A DNA stretch of 64,000 nucleotides from JBIOJM01 sp044450785 (GCA_044450785.1 JBIOJM010000008.1:1-64000); one strand, 5' to 3'; positions 1-8,264 are shown, counted from the stretch's first letter. Notes: generated by a model not told the origin, from the sequence alone. Made by a program: numbers and translations.

Positions 1-153
1 AAATCGGAAGCGACGAGGTAGTAAAAACCGGTGCCGCGGTGCGATAGAATAGGGTCGCGATGGCAGCCTTTGTCCAGCTCCGAGGACGCGATATCTTCTG
101 ATCAGCTTTTCGATGCCCTTGCGCGGCGTCGATGACATGAGCGCCGATTGCTG

Positions 154-1569
154 TCATGGATGGTTTATAGTTGGCGCGGACAGTGTTCTCGCCGGACAGC
201 TCGCTTGTCGTCTCCACGAAGCTGCCTCGTGCGTCGGCGACGACTTGCAAAGCCTTATGCCATGATCTCTAATAGCGCTTCCCTCACCCGACGTCGGGTG
301 AGTGTCGCGACCTTCAGCAGAATCGGATTCCTCTGCTCGGATTGCGTAAACCTCTTGCTGTGCATCATCTTGCGTCAACACAACCAAGGGGTCGGTAGCG
401 CCGGAGGGGTTGGTAGCGCCACCATCGGTCCCAGTAGCAGCCAGAACCTCCCGGACCGGTTCGCTGGGAGTGAGATCGGGCAGGGCCTCGACGGCGCCGC
501 TGATGTCGTGGAGCGACGCCTTGGCGTAGATGCCGATGGTCAAGCTGGGGCTCGAGTGCCGGGCGAGGGTTTGACAGGTCTTCACCGAAGCGCCGGAGGA
601 GACGAGGTTCGAGATGTAGCAGCCTCGGAGGCTGTGGAAGTCCACGACTCCCGAATCGGTCTCGTAGGGGATGCCGGCGGCTTCCAGATCGACGCGCAGC
701 ATTTCGGCCGTACGAACGGTCAGCTTCCCGAACAAGGGCCTTCCAGGGGGTCGTAGGGCGAGCCAGGGGCGGAGACGATCCGCCAGCGATCGAGCCAAAG
801 GTTGAACGGCTTCCTTCCCGTTCTTCGTGTAGCAGGCGCGAGCCGTTACGGTGGGAGGGTCGGATTCGAGGTTGAACCGCTCGGGGGTCAAGGTCCGCAA
901 CTCTTCCGCACGGAACCCGGTTCCCAGGGCGAGATGGTACAGAACGGCGCGGTCCGGTCCGGTCTGCATGAAGGCATCAGGGCCGGAGGCTGCTGCCTGA
1001 ACGACCCGGGCGGCTTCCTCTGGTGTCAGGGCTCGACGAACATGCCGGAGATCGGCCGCGGCGCTCGAGGTGGCCAGGTGAGCCAGGTAGTGTTCCCGTG
1101 CGCGTCCGTCGCGCCAGAGCCAGCGAGCGAACCCCTTGACGGCGCGGATGTGGTGATTGACGGTCTCGGCGCCCATGTCCTCTCCTGCCCGAAGTGACGC
1201 GATAGCGCTCATGGCTTTGGAGAGTGACAGCTCTGAGATCCGCTTGACCTTGGCCAAGCCGAGAACTCTTTCAATTCGGTGGGTGGTCATCGTGGGATAT
1301 TTCTTGCTTCCTCCGTTGCCCACCAGGGCGGCTTCATAGTCTCTCAGGTGCTCCACCAGAGGCTTGGCCTCATGGTCTCGGTACGCTTCGTCCTTGGTGT
1401 CGATCAGCCCCTCACGACGCAAAGCAACGCGGTTCTCTAGCTCGTTGGCGATCCGCTGCGAAACCCCCTTGTCCGTCGCGCCGGTTTTCTTGCGGCGCCG
1501 GCCGTTCTCGTCGCGCCACGTGATCGTATACTTTTTCGCGCCAGGTGTCGCCTTGAAAACCGAAGCCAT
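154..1569 (-). CDS. Tyrosine recombinase / phage integrase
   Basis: Site-specific recombinase expected to integrate and excise the surrounding element. From the ATG at 1569 the product is 471 aa. The N-terminal 60 residues resemble an arm-type DNA-binding domain, a SAM-like core-binding domain covers about 70-165, and the catalytic domain about 180-355. The catalytic set is visible: Arg220 in GTGFRAEEL, a Lys near 249, His312-x-x-Arg315 in FHSLR, His338 in LARHSS and nucleophile Tyr348 in IYAKA. The frame stays open 30 codons upstream of 1569, but that part looks random. The C-terminal ~100 residues after the catalytic Tyr are low-similarity and may be a tail or a changed 3' end. Confidence 0.92.
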   Translation of the reverse strand: MASVFKATPGAKKYTITWRDENGRRRKKTGATDKGVSQRIANELENRVALRREGLIDTKDEAYRDHEAKPLVEHLRDYEAALVGNGGSKKYPTMTTHRIERVLGLAKVKRISELSLSKAMSAIASLRAGEDMGAETVNHHIRAVKGFARWLWRDGRAREHYLAHLATSSAAADLRHVRRALTPEEAARVVQAAASGPDAFMQTGPDRAVLYHLALGTGFRAEELRTLTPERFNLESDPPTVTARACYTKNGKEAVQPLARSLADRLRPWLALRPPGRPLFGKLTVRTAEMLRVDLEAAGIPYETDSGVVDFHSLRGCYISNLVSSGASVKTCQTLARHSSPSLTIGIYAKASLHDISGAVEALPDLTPSEPVREVLAATGTDGGATNPSGATDPLVVLTQDDAQQEVYAIRAEESDSAEGRDTHPTSGEGSAIRDHGIRLCKSSPTHEAASWRRQASCPARTLSAPTINHP

Positions 1570-1769
1570 GTTGCTCTGCCTTTCGTTTCGCGGTTCTCGC
1601 CGGGTCGAACCATTCGACCCGACACCAGTAGTATGCGCTCCCTTTACTACGGTAGTCAATACTACTCAGTCGGTTTTTCCCCTTGACCTATCGGGTGGTG
1701 AACATCAAGATGGCGGGTGGATGACTTGGCGGTTTTGTGCTACCCTTGCTCGATCGGAGAACAGTCGAA

Positions 1770-2000
1770 ATGCCCACCGCGATACTGGACCTACCAATGG
1801 CTGATGAGAAGCCTAAAACGATGTCCGTCAAGCTGCCGATGGATGTGCTCGAATCAGCTCGGATCGTGTCCGCGTTTCGCGGCGGGACGATGACTGATCT
1901 CATGGCAGACATTCTTCGCCCCGCTCTGGCCAAGATGGAGCAAGAGGAGATGGCGCGTCGAAGCCAGTCGGCGGCCAAGAGGAAGAGCGCTGGGAAGTGA
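1770..2000 (+). CDS. Small ribbon-helix-helix-like protein
   Basis: A 76-aa protein divergent from the integrase. The core, KTMSVKLPMDVLESARIVSA followed by RGGTMTDLMADILRP, has the strand-helix-helix look of Arc/CopG-type DNA-binding or plasmid-partition accessory proteins, and ends in a basic tail. A GGAG 11 nt upstream supports the ATG at 1770; the next ATG at 1797 gives a 67-aa form. I recall near-identical short proteins as common in planctomycete genomes. Placed beside int and pointing the other way, it could regulate integrase expression, but that is inference. Confidence 0.6.
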   Translation: MPTAILDLPMADEKPKTMSVKLPMDVLESARIVSAFRGGTMTDLMADILRPALAKMEQEEMARRSQSAAKRKSAGK

Positions 2001-2198
2001 CTCCCCTACGCGGGATCGCTCCTCAATCCGCTCCCTCTGAAAGCGCTTTCGGTCACAACTCGTTGCCGGCCGATGGTTGCGTCCATCGGCCAACGGATCA
2101 TAGATCCTCTGAAAGCGCCAGCCCCGCGGGTTTTCCTCCCACGCCCTCGAGGTTACAGGCGCCGCGTGTGAGCGGCGGGGCTGGCGTGGTTCCTCCGG

Positions 2199-2435
2199 TC
2201 AAGCCTCGACCGGCGAGCGATCGGGCACGAATTTCGACATCCCCCGGCCGACGTCGAATTTGTGCACGCGCCCCAGCCGTCGCCCCTCGGTGTCGGATTG
2301 GGTCTCGTGTTCCGTCACGACGTAAGATTCTCCCAAGCCGCGCGCCACGTCGTCGCCGTCAACGTCCGCCACGATGGCCTCGATCGATTCCGCGCCGACC
2401 GATGAACCATCGTTTCGTTGCATTCGGTAATACAT
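2199..2435 (-). CDS. Small hypothetical protein
   Basis: A 78-aa acidic protein with no family I recognise. The start codon is preceded by AAGGCGG at a usable distance. It contains IEAIVADVDGDDVARG and a C-terminal HKFDVGRGMSKF segment. It lies between the small plus-strand gene and the coupled small genes of the element. Support is from coding appearance and position only. Confidence 0.4.
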   Translation of the reverse strand: MYYRMQRNDGSSVGAESIEAIVADVDGDDVARGLGESYVVTEHETQSDTEGRRLGRVHKFDVGRGMSKFVPDRSPVEA

Positions 2436-2488
2436 GAGATCCGCCTTTCTGGCCTACGTTTGCCTCACGTGGTTAAGTCGTGGACGTG

Positions 2489-2866
2489 TCAGAAACCGAG
2501 CGCCTTGCGCCGTGCGAAGAACCTTTCGCCCTCTCTTTTGTAGAGCGCGATAGCTTTCTTCGCGTCCACCATCGATAGCTTGCGGATGTCCGGCATCGGT
2601 GGGAACACACCAAACGCCCCGCGGATCGCCCCCAGCAGCTCCGCTTCGACGTCTGCATACGACCGGCCGCCCAGAGGGGGGAGAGACGCGCCCGTCCGCC
2701 TGGCCTGCCCCTGAAGCCGGCGCAGCCCTTGATCGAACGCCTTGCGAACGGCGCCCACAAGCTCAGCTTGAGCAGCAGAGAACGGCCGCCCACCCAGAGG
2801 TGGCAAGCTCGGTTCGCCGGACGGACGGCCTCTCTGGTATGGCGGTCGCGTGCTGTAGCGATTCAT
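2489..2866 (-). CDS. Small protein with internal 41-residue duplication
   Basis: A 125-aa protein whose start overlaps the stop of the upstream gene in an ATGA, so translation is probably coupled. Residues 20-44 and 61-85 are copies of the same segment: each begins SLPPLGGR and continues with an AELxGAxRxAF helix. The C-terminus is basic with an ALYKREGERFF helix. No known family. In satellites this position often holds small packaging or interference genes, but nothing in the sequence proves that here. Confidence 0.5.
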   Translation of the reverse strand: MNRYSTRPPYQRGRPSGEPSLPPLGGRPFSAAQAELVGAVRKAFDQGLRRLQGQARRTGASLPPLGGRSYADVEAELLGAIRGAFGVFPPMPDIRKLSMVDAKKAIALYKREGERFFARRKALGF

Positions 2867-3102
2867 GACGATGTCTCCGCGTTCACGCCCCTTTTCCTGA
2901 TCTCAGTCTTCCCTCTGTCGATCCCGTCATAAAACGGGACGTTCTGGGGAGTGAAAGGTCCCTGAACTTCGATCGGAGGCCCCACGCGAGCGCGCCGGCC
3001 TTCTGTGCGATCGATCGTGGTAGGAACATCGATTTTCGGAATGCGAGTCGTGAACTCTGGCCAGCGATCTTCGCGACTGCCTGGACTGCCTGGATCTGGC
3101 AT
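2863..3102 (-). CDS. Small hypothetical protein
   Basis: A 79-aa Pro/Arg-rich protein beginning MPDPGSPGSREDRWPEF. AAGGAG lies 10 nt before the ATG, and its TGA overlaps the next ATG (ATGA at 2863-2866). It belongs to the same transcript as the terminase-like gene upstream (3130-3732). No recognisable domain. Confidence 0.45.
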   Translation of the reverse strand: MPDPGSPGSREDRWPEFTTRIPKIDVPTTIDRTEGRRARVGPPIEVQGPFTPQNVPFYDGIDRGKTEIRKRGVNAETSS

Positions 3103-3129
3103 GTTGTCTGATCTCCTTGAAAAGAATGG

Positions 3130-3732
3130 TCAGTGATGAAAACCGTTCTGAGTCCCGTCGCCGTTCCGGGATCTGAACACGTCCGCGGTACTGGGCGGCG
3201 GCAGGGAGTCTTTCTTGACGTACCCCAATGCTTTCAGGATGGCGGGGAGATGCCTGACGAGGTCTGCTCTCTGCGCCTCAGGCTCAACCTTTGCGTGGTC
3301 GCGGAACTTCGGACAGTGCGCCTTCAAGAGAGCAAGGAGCAGAAAGTCAGATTTCACCCGCTCCTCACCCACCTTGACGCCGCCCCTGAAGATCGACCTC
3401 ACTTCCCCCTCGAGCGCGCGGCGGCGGCACTCGACCTCGAGCGCATCGACTGCGACCTCAATCATTTCATCCCACTCACGCGCGAACTGGGGGTCGGTCT
3501 GGCGAGCCCTGTAGACGGTGGCGCGGGAAGGACAGATCGACTTATCCGCCTTGAACACGGCGAAGATTGACTGTGTGACAGAACCGGTTTTGGACAGCGC
3601 ACAGAGAAACGGCGCGTACCACTCCGGCACCAGCTCGCCGGTCGATCGGCGAGTCCACTGTGTCCGCTCCTCGCGCGCGCGCTGGGGTGTCTCAGGTGTC
3701 TCAACCTTCTTGGGTTTCGCCTTCGTTTTCAT
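3130..3732 (-). CDS. Terminase small subunit-like protein
   Basis: A 200-aa protein from the ATG at 3732 (the frame opens at a TTG three codons earlier). After a Lys/Arg-rich N-terminus comes a helix-turn-helix region with CPSRATVYRARQTDPQFARE, then a long helix beginning WDEMIEVAVDALEVECRRRA and a SDFLLLALLKAHCPKF segment. This layout is typical of HTH small terminase subunits, which recognise packaging sites on phage DNA. No large terminase or capsid gene follows. That fits a satellite that redirects a helper phage's packaging, or a decayed prophage. The family call is from memory of typical sequences. Confidence 0.65.
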   Translation of the reverse strand: MKTKAKPKKVETPETPQRAREERTQWTRRSTGELVPEWYAPFLCALSKTGSVTQSIFAVFKADKSICPSRATVYRARQTDPQFAREWDEMIEVAVDALEVECRRRALEGEVRSIFRGGVKVGEERVKSDFLLLALLKAHCPKFRDHAKVEPEAQRADLVRHLPAILKALGYVKKDSLPPPSTADVFRSRNGDGTQNGFHH

Positions 3733-3870
3733 CGGGTTCAACTCCGCGGATTGCTACCTCTGATGCTCCCGTAGGAAACGCTTATTCGTGAATCTCCGTC
3801 TCATCAAGCCGGTTACGCTGGGTGGTCAACGGATGGTGTGTCCGTTGCGGGATCAGTTATCTCTCGGATC

Positions 3871-4218
3871 TCACACAGTCGTTTCCTCTCGCAATGCCCC
3901 CACCAGCTTCCGCTCGATCCCCGTGAGGAACCCGGGTTCTCGGTTGTACCGCTCGCTACACTTTGAGCAGATCGGGTAGAAGTAGGCTTTCAAACGGCTG
4001 TCGGCGGTGCCGAATTCCCGGATCAAGAATTCACGCTTGGGTGACCATACCCCGATCGAGTCCGAGCGAGCCCCGCAACCGACACAGTCGGCGCCGTAGC
4101 AGTCCTCGATCAGTACCGACAACATGGCTGTCTGGAAGAGATCCGGCCGCGTTGGCGCGGCTATCTCGCCGGTATTGTGGCCACGATCGCGGAACAGGTG
4201 CTTGGGCTTGGTGCTCAT
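3871..4218 (-). CDS. Small zinc-binding protein
   Basis: A 115-aa protein with two CxxC pairs: CVGCGARS near residue 45 and CSKCSERY near 84, suggesting one zinc ribbon. Its ATG overlaps the stop of the primase gene (ATGA at 4215-4218), so it is co-translated with primase. Role unknown; a replication accessory or transcriptional role is possible. Confidence 0.5.
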   Translation of the reverse strand: MSTKPKHLFRDRGHNTGEIAAPTRPDLFQTAMLSVLIEDCYGADCVGCGARSDSIGVWSPKREFLIREFGTADSRLKAYFYPICSKCSERYNREPGFLTGIERKLVGALREETTV

Positions 4219-5384
4219 GCTGGAATTCCCTTGATGATGCCGGGGGCCGAATCACCGATCGCCGGCCCCCACCGCTGGGCAGACAGCTCCTCCCAGGAAA
4301 TGGGCCGGCGGATCAATCGTCCCCAGGTGTAGCGGATCAGATTGAAGCCGGCTTGGTGGAGATCGGTCCAATCGTTGAACGGGTCCGGGGGCCTGACTCG
4401 CCGCGCACGGGCTGGCCATGTGCTCGCGTTCTTGTCGCCGGCCTGGTCTGCATCAAGGGCCAGATACCAGACGGGGGCGGCCAGCATGACGTCTAGGACG
4501 GCCGGACCAGGGCGGGCGGACGCACTCCCCATCGTCACGACGCCGACGTCAAGGTCCGCCAGCTCTTGACGGAGGAGGAGACAGTCAAACTCTCCCTCAC
4601 AGACGACCAGAGGGCGGCCGGGTCGAACCGCAGCAGGGGCCGGAAAGAGCCGGGGGCGGTCCCTGAGCGCTTCACCGTATTTCGGTTCTCTCCCTTTGGG
4701 CTGGCGAATCTTGACGAGAGCCAGACGATCCCCGTCGAACCAGGGAACGGTGACCCCCAGCGCCTTCCAGCTTCCCGTTCCATCCTTCTTGGGAATCATC
4801 ACGCCGGGGGTAAAGCCGAGACCTGCAGCGCGGATCGACTCATCTTCGAGACCTCGACCGCGGAGATATTCGAGCGCGCCTACTCCCTCGCACGTCCAGA
4901 GTCGTTTCCTAGCATCCTCGACCAGCGCTAGGGCATCGGCCAGAGGGATACCCGATGGTTGCTCTGGCGGGGTCGCGGGGGGCCTGGCGGACTTGCTGGC
5001 GGCCGGGGGCCTCGGGCGCGTCGCCGACCTGGTGGACGGGGTGACGATGCCGACCTGCTCAGCAAGCCAACGGACGGCTTCGGGAAATGCCACTCCCTGA
5101 ACCTTCATGACGAGCGCCGCGGCGTCCCCTCCCTGACCACAAGACCAGCACTTCCAGAGACGCTTCACGGGGTTGACCTGAAGGAAAGGGTTCTCGTCAT
5201 TGTCCCAAGGACACATCCAGATCAACTCCGGGCCGGACCGCTTCACGGCCGGACCAAGTAAGGCGGTCGCGACGATACCCAGGTCGATCCGATCCTTGAC
5301 CTCGGACCACTCGATCCGGCCACTCGGGACGGTCATCTCCCAGGTGGTGTCAGGTGCTTTCATTCCCATCGAACAAGCATCCAT
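4215..5384 (-). CDS. DnaG-like primase (CHC2 + Toprim)
   Basis: A 389-aa protein. Residues ~55-90 form a CHC2-type zinc finger with Cys58, Cys79 and Cys82, but the usual His is replaced by Asp61 (CPWDNDENP), which is unusual. A Pro-rich linker follows. The Toprim-like catalytic core has LVVCEGEFDCLLL (acidic Glu) and later LALDADQAGD (DxD). It would make RNA primers for the element's replication. The helicase gene lies 69 bp upstream on the same strand and the zinc protein overlaps downstream. It lacks the long C-terminal DnaB-binding domain of chromosomal DnaG. Confidence 0.8.
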   Translation of the reverse strand: MDACSMGMKAPDTTWEMTVPSGRIEWSEVKDRIDLGIVATALLGPAVKRSGPELIWMCPWDNDENPFLQVNPVKRLWKCWSCGQGGDAAALVMKVQGVAFPEAVRWLAEQVGIVTPSTRSATRPRPPAASKSARPPATPPEQPSGIPLADALALVEDARKRLWTCEGVGALEYLRGRGLEDESIRAAGLGFTPGVMIPKKDGTGSWKALGVTVPWFDGDRLALVKIRQPKGREPKYGEALRDRPRLFPAPAAVRPGRPLVVCEGEFDCLLLRQELADLDVGVVTMGSASARPGPAVLDVMLAAPVWYLALDADQAGDKNASTWPARARRVRPPDPFNDWTDLHQAGFNLIRYTWGRLIRRPISWEELSAQRWGPAIGDSAPGIIKGIPA

Positions 5385-5453
5385 TCAGTCGTCTAAATCC
5401 AGGTCTGAAACCTCTTCCCCCTAGGGTTCTGAGGTTTCAGACCTCAGACCTTG

Positions 5454-6707
5454 TTAATCTGGGCAGAGTCTCGAATGGTCTGAATCTGGGTTCTGGACCG
5501 TTCTAGACTCAGACTTGACCATGTGCCAAATCTGGGGCTTTTTGGAATCGTCAATCACGAGGCGGCCGTCTGCCTGCATTACCCTTCTGGCCTCGAAGAT
5601 GGGAGACTTCGACTCCCCGCGGGCCAGCCATTCCCCGATCAGCTCGCAACCCTTCTGGTCTCCTCCGGAGAGCTTCTCGATCAGAAAGGCGATCGCCTTA
5701 TCGGTCTTTTCGGGCGGGCGTCCCCCTGGGGGCCTGGCGGCTTCCTTGGGTGGTTCAAAATCAAAGTCGCATCCTCCATCGCGGAGCGTTACTCCAAGGG
5801 CGGGCGGCTCCTTGAAGTTGCCGATCACTTCGAGCCGGCGGCGGTCGGGCTGGGCAGGGTCCGGCTTGAACATCTTCATGATGCCGCGGGCCAGACCTTC
5901 GAGCCGGCGGCCAAGAGTGTCTTGATCCTTCGACAGGTGCATCAGACCCATGATCGACACATCGCACGATTGCGCGATCGAGACGATCGGCGTCATCAAG
6001 GCGTTGACCTCATCCTCTTTGTTCAGGCGGCGCCTCGTCGCGCGCCAGACGGTATCGATGAAGACTAGGCCGGGATGTTCACTCGCCACCAGGTCGTTGA
6101 GCAGCTTGACGTTGTCCGGGTTGTCAAGATCCCACCCGCCATACGGTTCGCCTGGAAGAGCGTTGAGCCGAACCGCTTCGGCAGGTAAACCGAATGCGGC
6201 GGCGCGCTCCCGCAATTCATCTTGATGGCGGTCGCCACACACCCACAGGGTTGTGGTCCCTGCTGGAAACGTCGAAGGTTGACCATCGGGCCAGGACAGA
6301 CCGAACCAGAGCCGGCGGGCCAGATCCAGGGCCAGGTGTGTCTTGCCGATCTTGGGGTCGGAAGAGAGCAGGGTGAAGTGACCGCGCACGATCCAGCTTG
6401 GCCAGATGAATCGACCCGCGCTCTGGCAAGATGTCAGGTCTCCCAGGTGAGCAGATCGGCGAAAAACGGGAGCTGGGGCCGGTCCCAAAGGATCAGCGTC
6501 CAGAACGGCCTGGCGGACGGCCTGGTGGTCCGGTCGTGACGCGAGAGCAGCTTGCCAGCCACAGAGACGCTCGTGTGCCTTCATCGTCCCCAAGAGGGTT
6601 GCGAGGGGCCGCAATCCCTCGGACATGGCGGCCAGCTCGCCGTTGACCTCGACGCCGGCCAAGAGCTTCGCGAAAACGTAGGCGTCCATTCCGGAGAAGC
6701 TAGTCAT
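5454..6707 (-). CDS. RepA/AAA_25-type replicative helicase ATPase
   Basis: A 417-aa protein from the ATG at 6707, which has AGGGG about 10 nt upstream; the frame opens earlier at a TTG. RecA-like ATPase: Walker A SSDPKIGKTHLA at about 115-126, Walker B LVFIDT at 214-219, then a sensor-like GLMHLSKDQ segment. This matches hexameric plasmid RepA helicases and the AAA_25 family. The C-terminal ~90 residues may be a winged-helix region. With the adjacent primase it forms a self-contained replication module. Its first bases overlap the upstream small gene by 8 bp. Confidence 0.8.
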   Translation of the reverse strand: MTSFSGMDAYVFAKLLAGVEVNGELAAMSEGLRPLATLLGTMKAHERLCGWQAALASRPDHQAVRQAVLDADPLGPAPAPVFRRSAHLGDLTSCQSAGRFIWPSWIVRGHFTLLSSDPKIGKTHLALDLARRLWFGLSWPDGQPSTFPAGTTTLWVCGDRHQDELRERAAAFGLPAEAVRLNALPGEPYGGWDLDNPDNVKLLNDLVASEHPGLVFIDTVWRATRRRLNKEDEVNALMTPIVSIAQSCDVSIMGLMHLSKDQDTLGRRLEGLARGIMKMFKPDPAQPDRRRLEVIGNFKEPPALGVTLRDGGCDFDFEPPKEAARPPGGRPPEKTDKAIAFLIEKLSGGDQKGCELIGEWLARGESKSPIFEARRVMQADGRLVIDDSKKPQIWHMVKSESRTVQNPDSDHSRLCPD

Positions 6708-6975
6708 GGGACGACACCCCTTTCGCTCCGTGAAGGCATGCCAGAACAAGGTGCATCCGTTGCCGCTGGCAACCCGGCCAGTGTGACGAGTGGTGTTTCA
6801 GCTTCAATCGGACGTTGAAGCCGGCGCGAGCCCAGGCGCGGCCTTGCAGCGCGGCGGCGCGGAGCAGGCTGGGATCGGGCGGGAAAACCCCTCCTGCGCT
6901 ACACCGAAAACCGTCTGCGCTATCGGTGAAGGATGAAAGGCGATTTATCAGCGGATTATGCTTCTGATCGCTCAT
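6700..6975 (-). CDS. Small hypothetical protein in replication operon
   Basis: A 91-aa basic protein beginning MSDQKHNPLINRLSSF. Its ATG overlaps the stop of the excisionase-like gene (ATGA) and its end overlaps the helicase start. No domain recognised. The double overlap argues that it is translated. Confidence 0.45.
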   Translation of the reverse strand: MSDQKHNPLINRLSSFTDSADGFRCSAGGVFPPDPSLLRAAALQGRAWARAGFNVRLKLKHHSSHWPGCQRQRMHLVLACLHGAKGVSSHD

Positions 6976-7256
6976 GTTTGATCGCCCCCCTCAAGCCACG
7001 CGCGAACCGTGCGAACACGCCATCGCGGCAGTCTTCTGCCGAGATATAGATCAGGGGGCGGAATCCGGCCGCCGGATCGAAGTCGCTCTACGGTGGGAAC
7101 CGAGACTTGGAGGGCGGCGGCCCAATCGGCAACTGTGACCAGTCGCCAGGGCTCAACGCTTGTCGGGGCGGGGGGCGGCGCGGTATGCTCGGCTTCTCTG
7201 AAGTCCTGATCCGCACCGCCTCCAGCTCGCAACTGGAGGCACTTTTTTGCGCTCAT
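6972..7256 (-). CDS. AlpA/excisionase-like HTH protein
   Basis: A 94-aa protein. Residues ~38-90 read LVTVADWAAALQVSVPTV followed by ERLRSGGRIPPPDLYLG and RWRVRTVRAWLEGG. This is the MerR-like winged helix of phage excisionases and AlpA regulators, which bind DNA through the HTH and the RRxPRW-like wing. It probably directs excision with the integrase, or activates the operon. It overlaps both neighbours by 4 bp. Confidence 0.75.
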   Translation of the reverse strand: MSAKKCLQLRAGGGADQDFREAEHTAPPPAPTSVEPWRLVTVADWAAALQVSVPTVERLRSGGRIPPPDLYLGRRLPRWRVRTVRAWLEGGDQT

Positions 7257-7441
7257 GACGCCACCGCCTCGGACCGTCCGATGGTCTCGGGCTGGGACTT
7301 GCGGACGGTCTGGTGTTCCTCATCGCCCACTTCGATTGCGAGGCGTAGCAGGGTGCGGAGTCGCCGGCGCTCGCGCTGATTTTGGGTCAGCCGCTCGTTA
7401 ATTACGCGGACGGGCGGTAGCAGGGGTGCATCGTGACTCAC
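7253..7441 (-). CDS. Small protein, first gene of replication operon
   Basis: A 62-aa protein from a GTG at 7441 with GGGAG 8 nt upstream; a TTG at 7456 is the alternative. Highly basic helix around NERLTQNQRERRRLRTLLRL. Its stop overlaps the next ATG. As the first gene after the repeat array it could be a regulator, but no motif proves it. Confidence 0.45.
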   Translation of the reverse strand: MSHDAPLLPPVRVINERLTQNQRERRRLRTLLRLAIEVGDEEHQTVRKSQPETIGRSEAVAS

Positions 7442-7497
7442 AGATTGATCTCCCAAGGCGATGATTGATCGCTCTGAGAGATTTAACGCACGATCGA

Positions 7498-7538
7498 TGC
7501 GTCAGGAATGCGTCAGTTGTACGTCAATCGTGCGTCAG
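7498..7538. repeat. Four 11-bp direct repeats (iteron/operator-like)
   Basis: TGCGTCAG starts at 7498, 7509 and 7531, and a variant TACGTCAA at 7520. The spacing is exactly 11 bp throughout, so every copy faces the same side of the helix. The array lies 57-97 bp upstream of the replication-operon start and overlaps the end of the divergently placed 741-bp gene. This suits cooperative binding by a replication initiator or repressor. Confidence 0.7.
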
Positions 7539-8264
7539 GTCGGCATCGATTAGTCGCACCGTGTTCGCGTGGATCTCCACTCTGAGCGGACAAGACCTCT
7601 CTTCAAGAATCTCCCTGGTCCGCTCGGCGCGTCTTCGCGCTACTGCCAGGTTCTTTGGGGTAGCCAGCGTTCTCTTGTAGAAGACTTGGACGATGGTCTT
7701 CAGCTCTGCCTCGCGCCCGTCCCGATCCGCAAGTAATCGAATCAGCTCAACCTGACTGGCCCTCAACACCCTGCATGTTACTTCGAGGGGGTCAGTCGGG
7801 GCCTTGGACGGCTTGGGGGAGGTCGCGGGCATCGCCCCCGCTCCTCTTGATGGTCTGAAGGTTACAAACTCCCATGGTCCCTCTATCTTGTATCCTTTGC
7901 TACGCGGGGGCGGCGGGGGCGGTTCCGATGGCAGACTGGCCAGAGCTTGGAGGAATGCCGCGAGCACCTGCTCCTTTGAGAGCAGGGCGGGCGCATCGGG
8001 CGGAAAGAAGACGGAGGACAAGACCTTGATGTAAGACTCGACCACCGATTTAGACATCGGGTGAACCGTTGCGAGAAACGCTTCCTCTTGCTTCCGGACT
8101 TTGTCCACGTCGTCCAGAACGCGCTTGCGATCTTCAGCGCTGCTGGCGCCCTTCAATCGTTGAATCTGGCGCGATACGAACTCCCACTGATCCCTCGTCA
8201 ACAGCCTGGTATCGTTCCACGGTATCCCGAAATGGATCAAACCCAGGTCCGCATAGCTCGACAT
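7524..8264 (-). CDS. Hypothetical protein, right end of element
   Basis: A 246-aa protein. The ATG at 8264 is chosen because GGAGGT lies 7 nt upstream; the frame continues 20 codons further. The N-terminal half is helical (EFVSRQIQRLKGASSAEDRK, then DDVDKVRKQEEAFL). A proline run PPPPPP sits in the middle, and the C-terminal half carries LRASQVELIRLL and VARRRAERTREIL. The C-terminal half looks like a small DNA-binding or coiled module. Not recognised. It ends inside the iteron array. Confidence 0.6.
   Translation of the reverse strand: MSSYADLGLIHFGIPWNDTRLLTRDQWEFVSRQIQRLKGASSAEDRKRVLDDVDKVRKQEEAFLATVHPMSKSVVESYIKVLSSVFFPPDAPALLSKEQVLAAFLQALASLPSEPPPPPPRSKGYKIEGPWEFVTFRPSRGAGAMPATSPKPSKAPTDPLEVTCRVLRASQVELIRLLADRDGREAELKTIVQVFYKRTLATPKNLAVARRRAERTREILEERSCPLRVEIHANTVRLIDADLTHD

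Larger units (their letters stand above)
154..8264 (-). mobile_element. Integrated phage-satellite-like element
   Basis: Seen: a tightly packed minus-strand block with tyrosine integrase at the left end, small genes, a terminase-small-subunit-like gene, a primase, a RepA-like helicase, an AlpA/excisionase-like HTH gene and an 11-bp iteron-like array. Five consecutive genes overlap by a few bases. Known: int, alpA-type regulator, primase/replication initiator and terS without structural genes is the signature of phage-inducible chromosomal islands. Inferred: this is a planctomycete satellite or a remnant replicating island. I found no tRNA at either end and no convincing direct-repeat att pair, so the borders are taken from the outermost element-like genes and are approximate. 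Confidence 0.6.

Noticed and set aside
166..182. TATAGTTGGCGCGGACA near the integrase end as one att site, paired with similar sequence at 11102
   Set aside because: The match is part of a 62-bp dispersed repeat with copies at 10065 and 11102, beyond chromosomal-looking genes, so it does not mark the element border convincingly.
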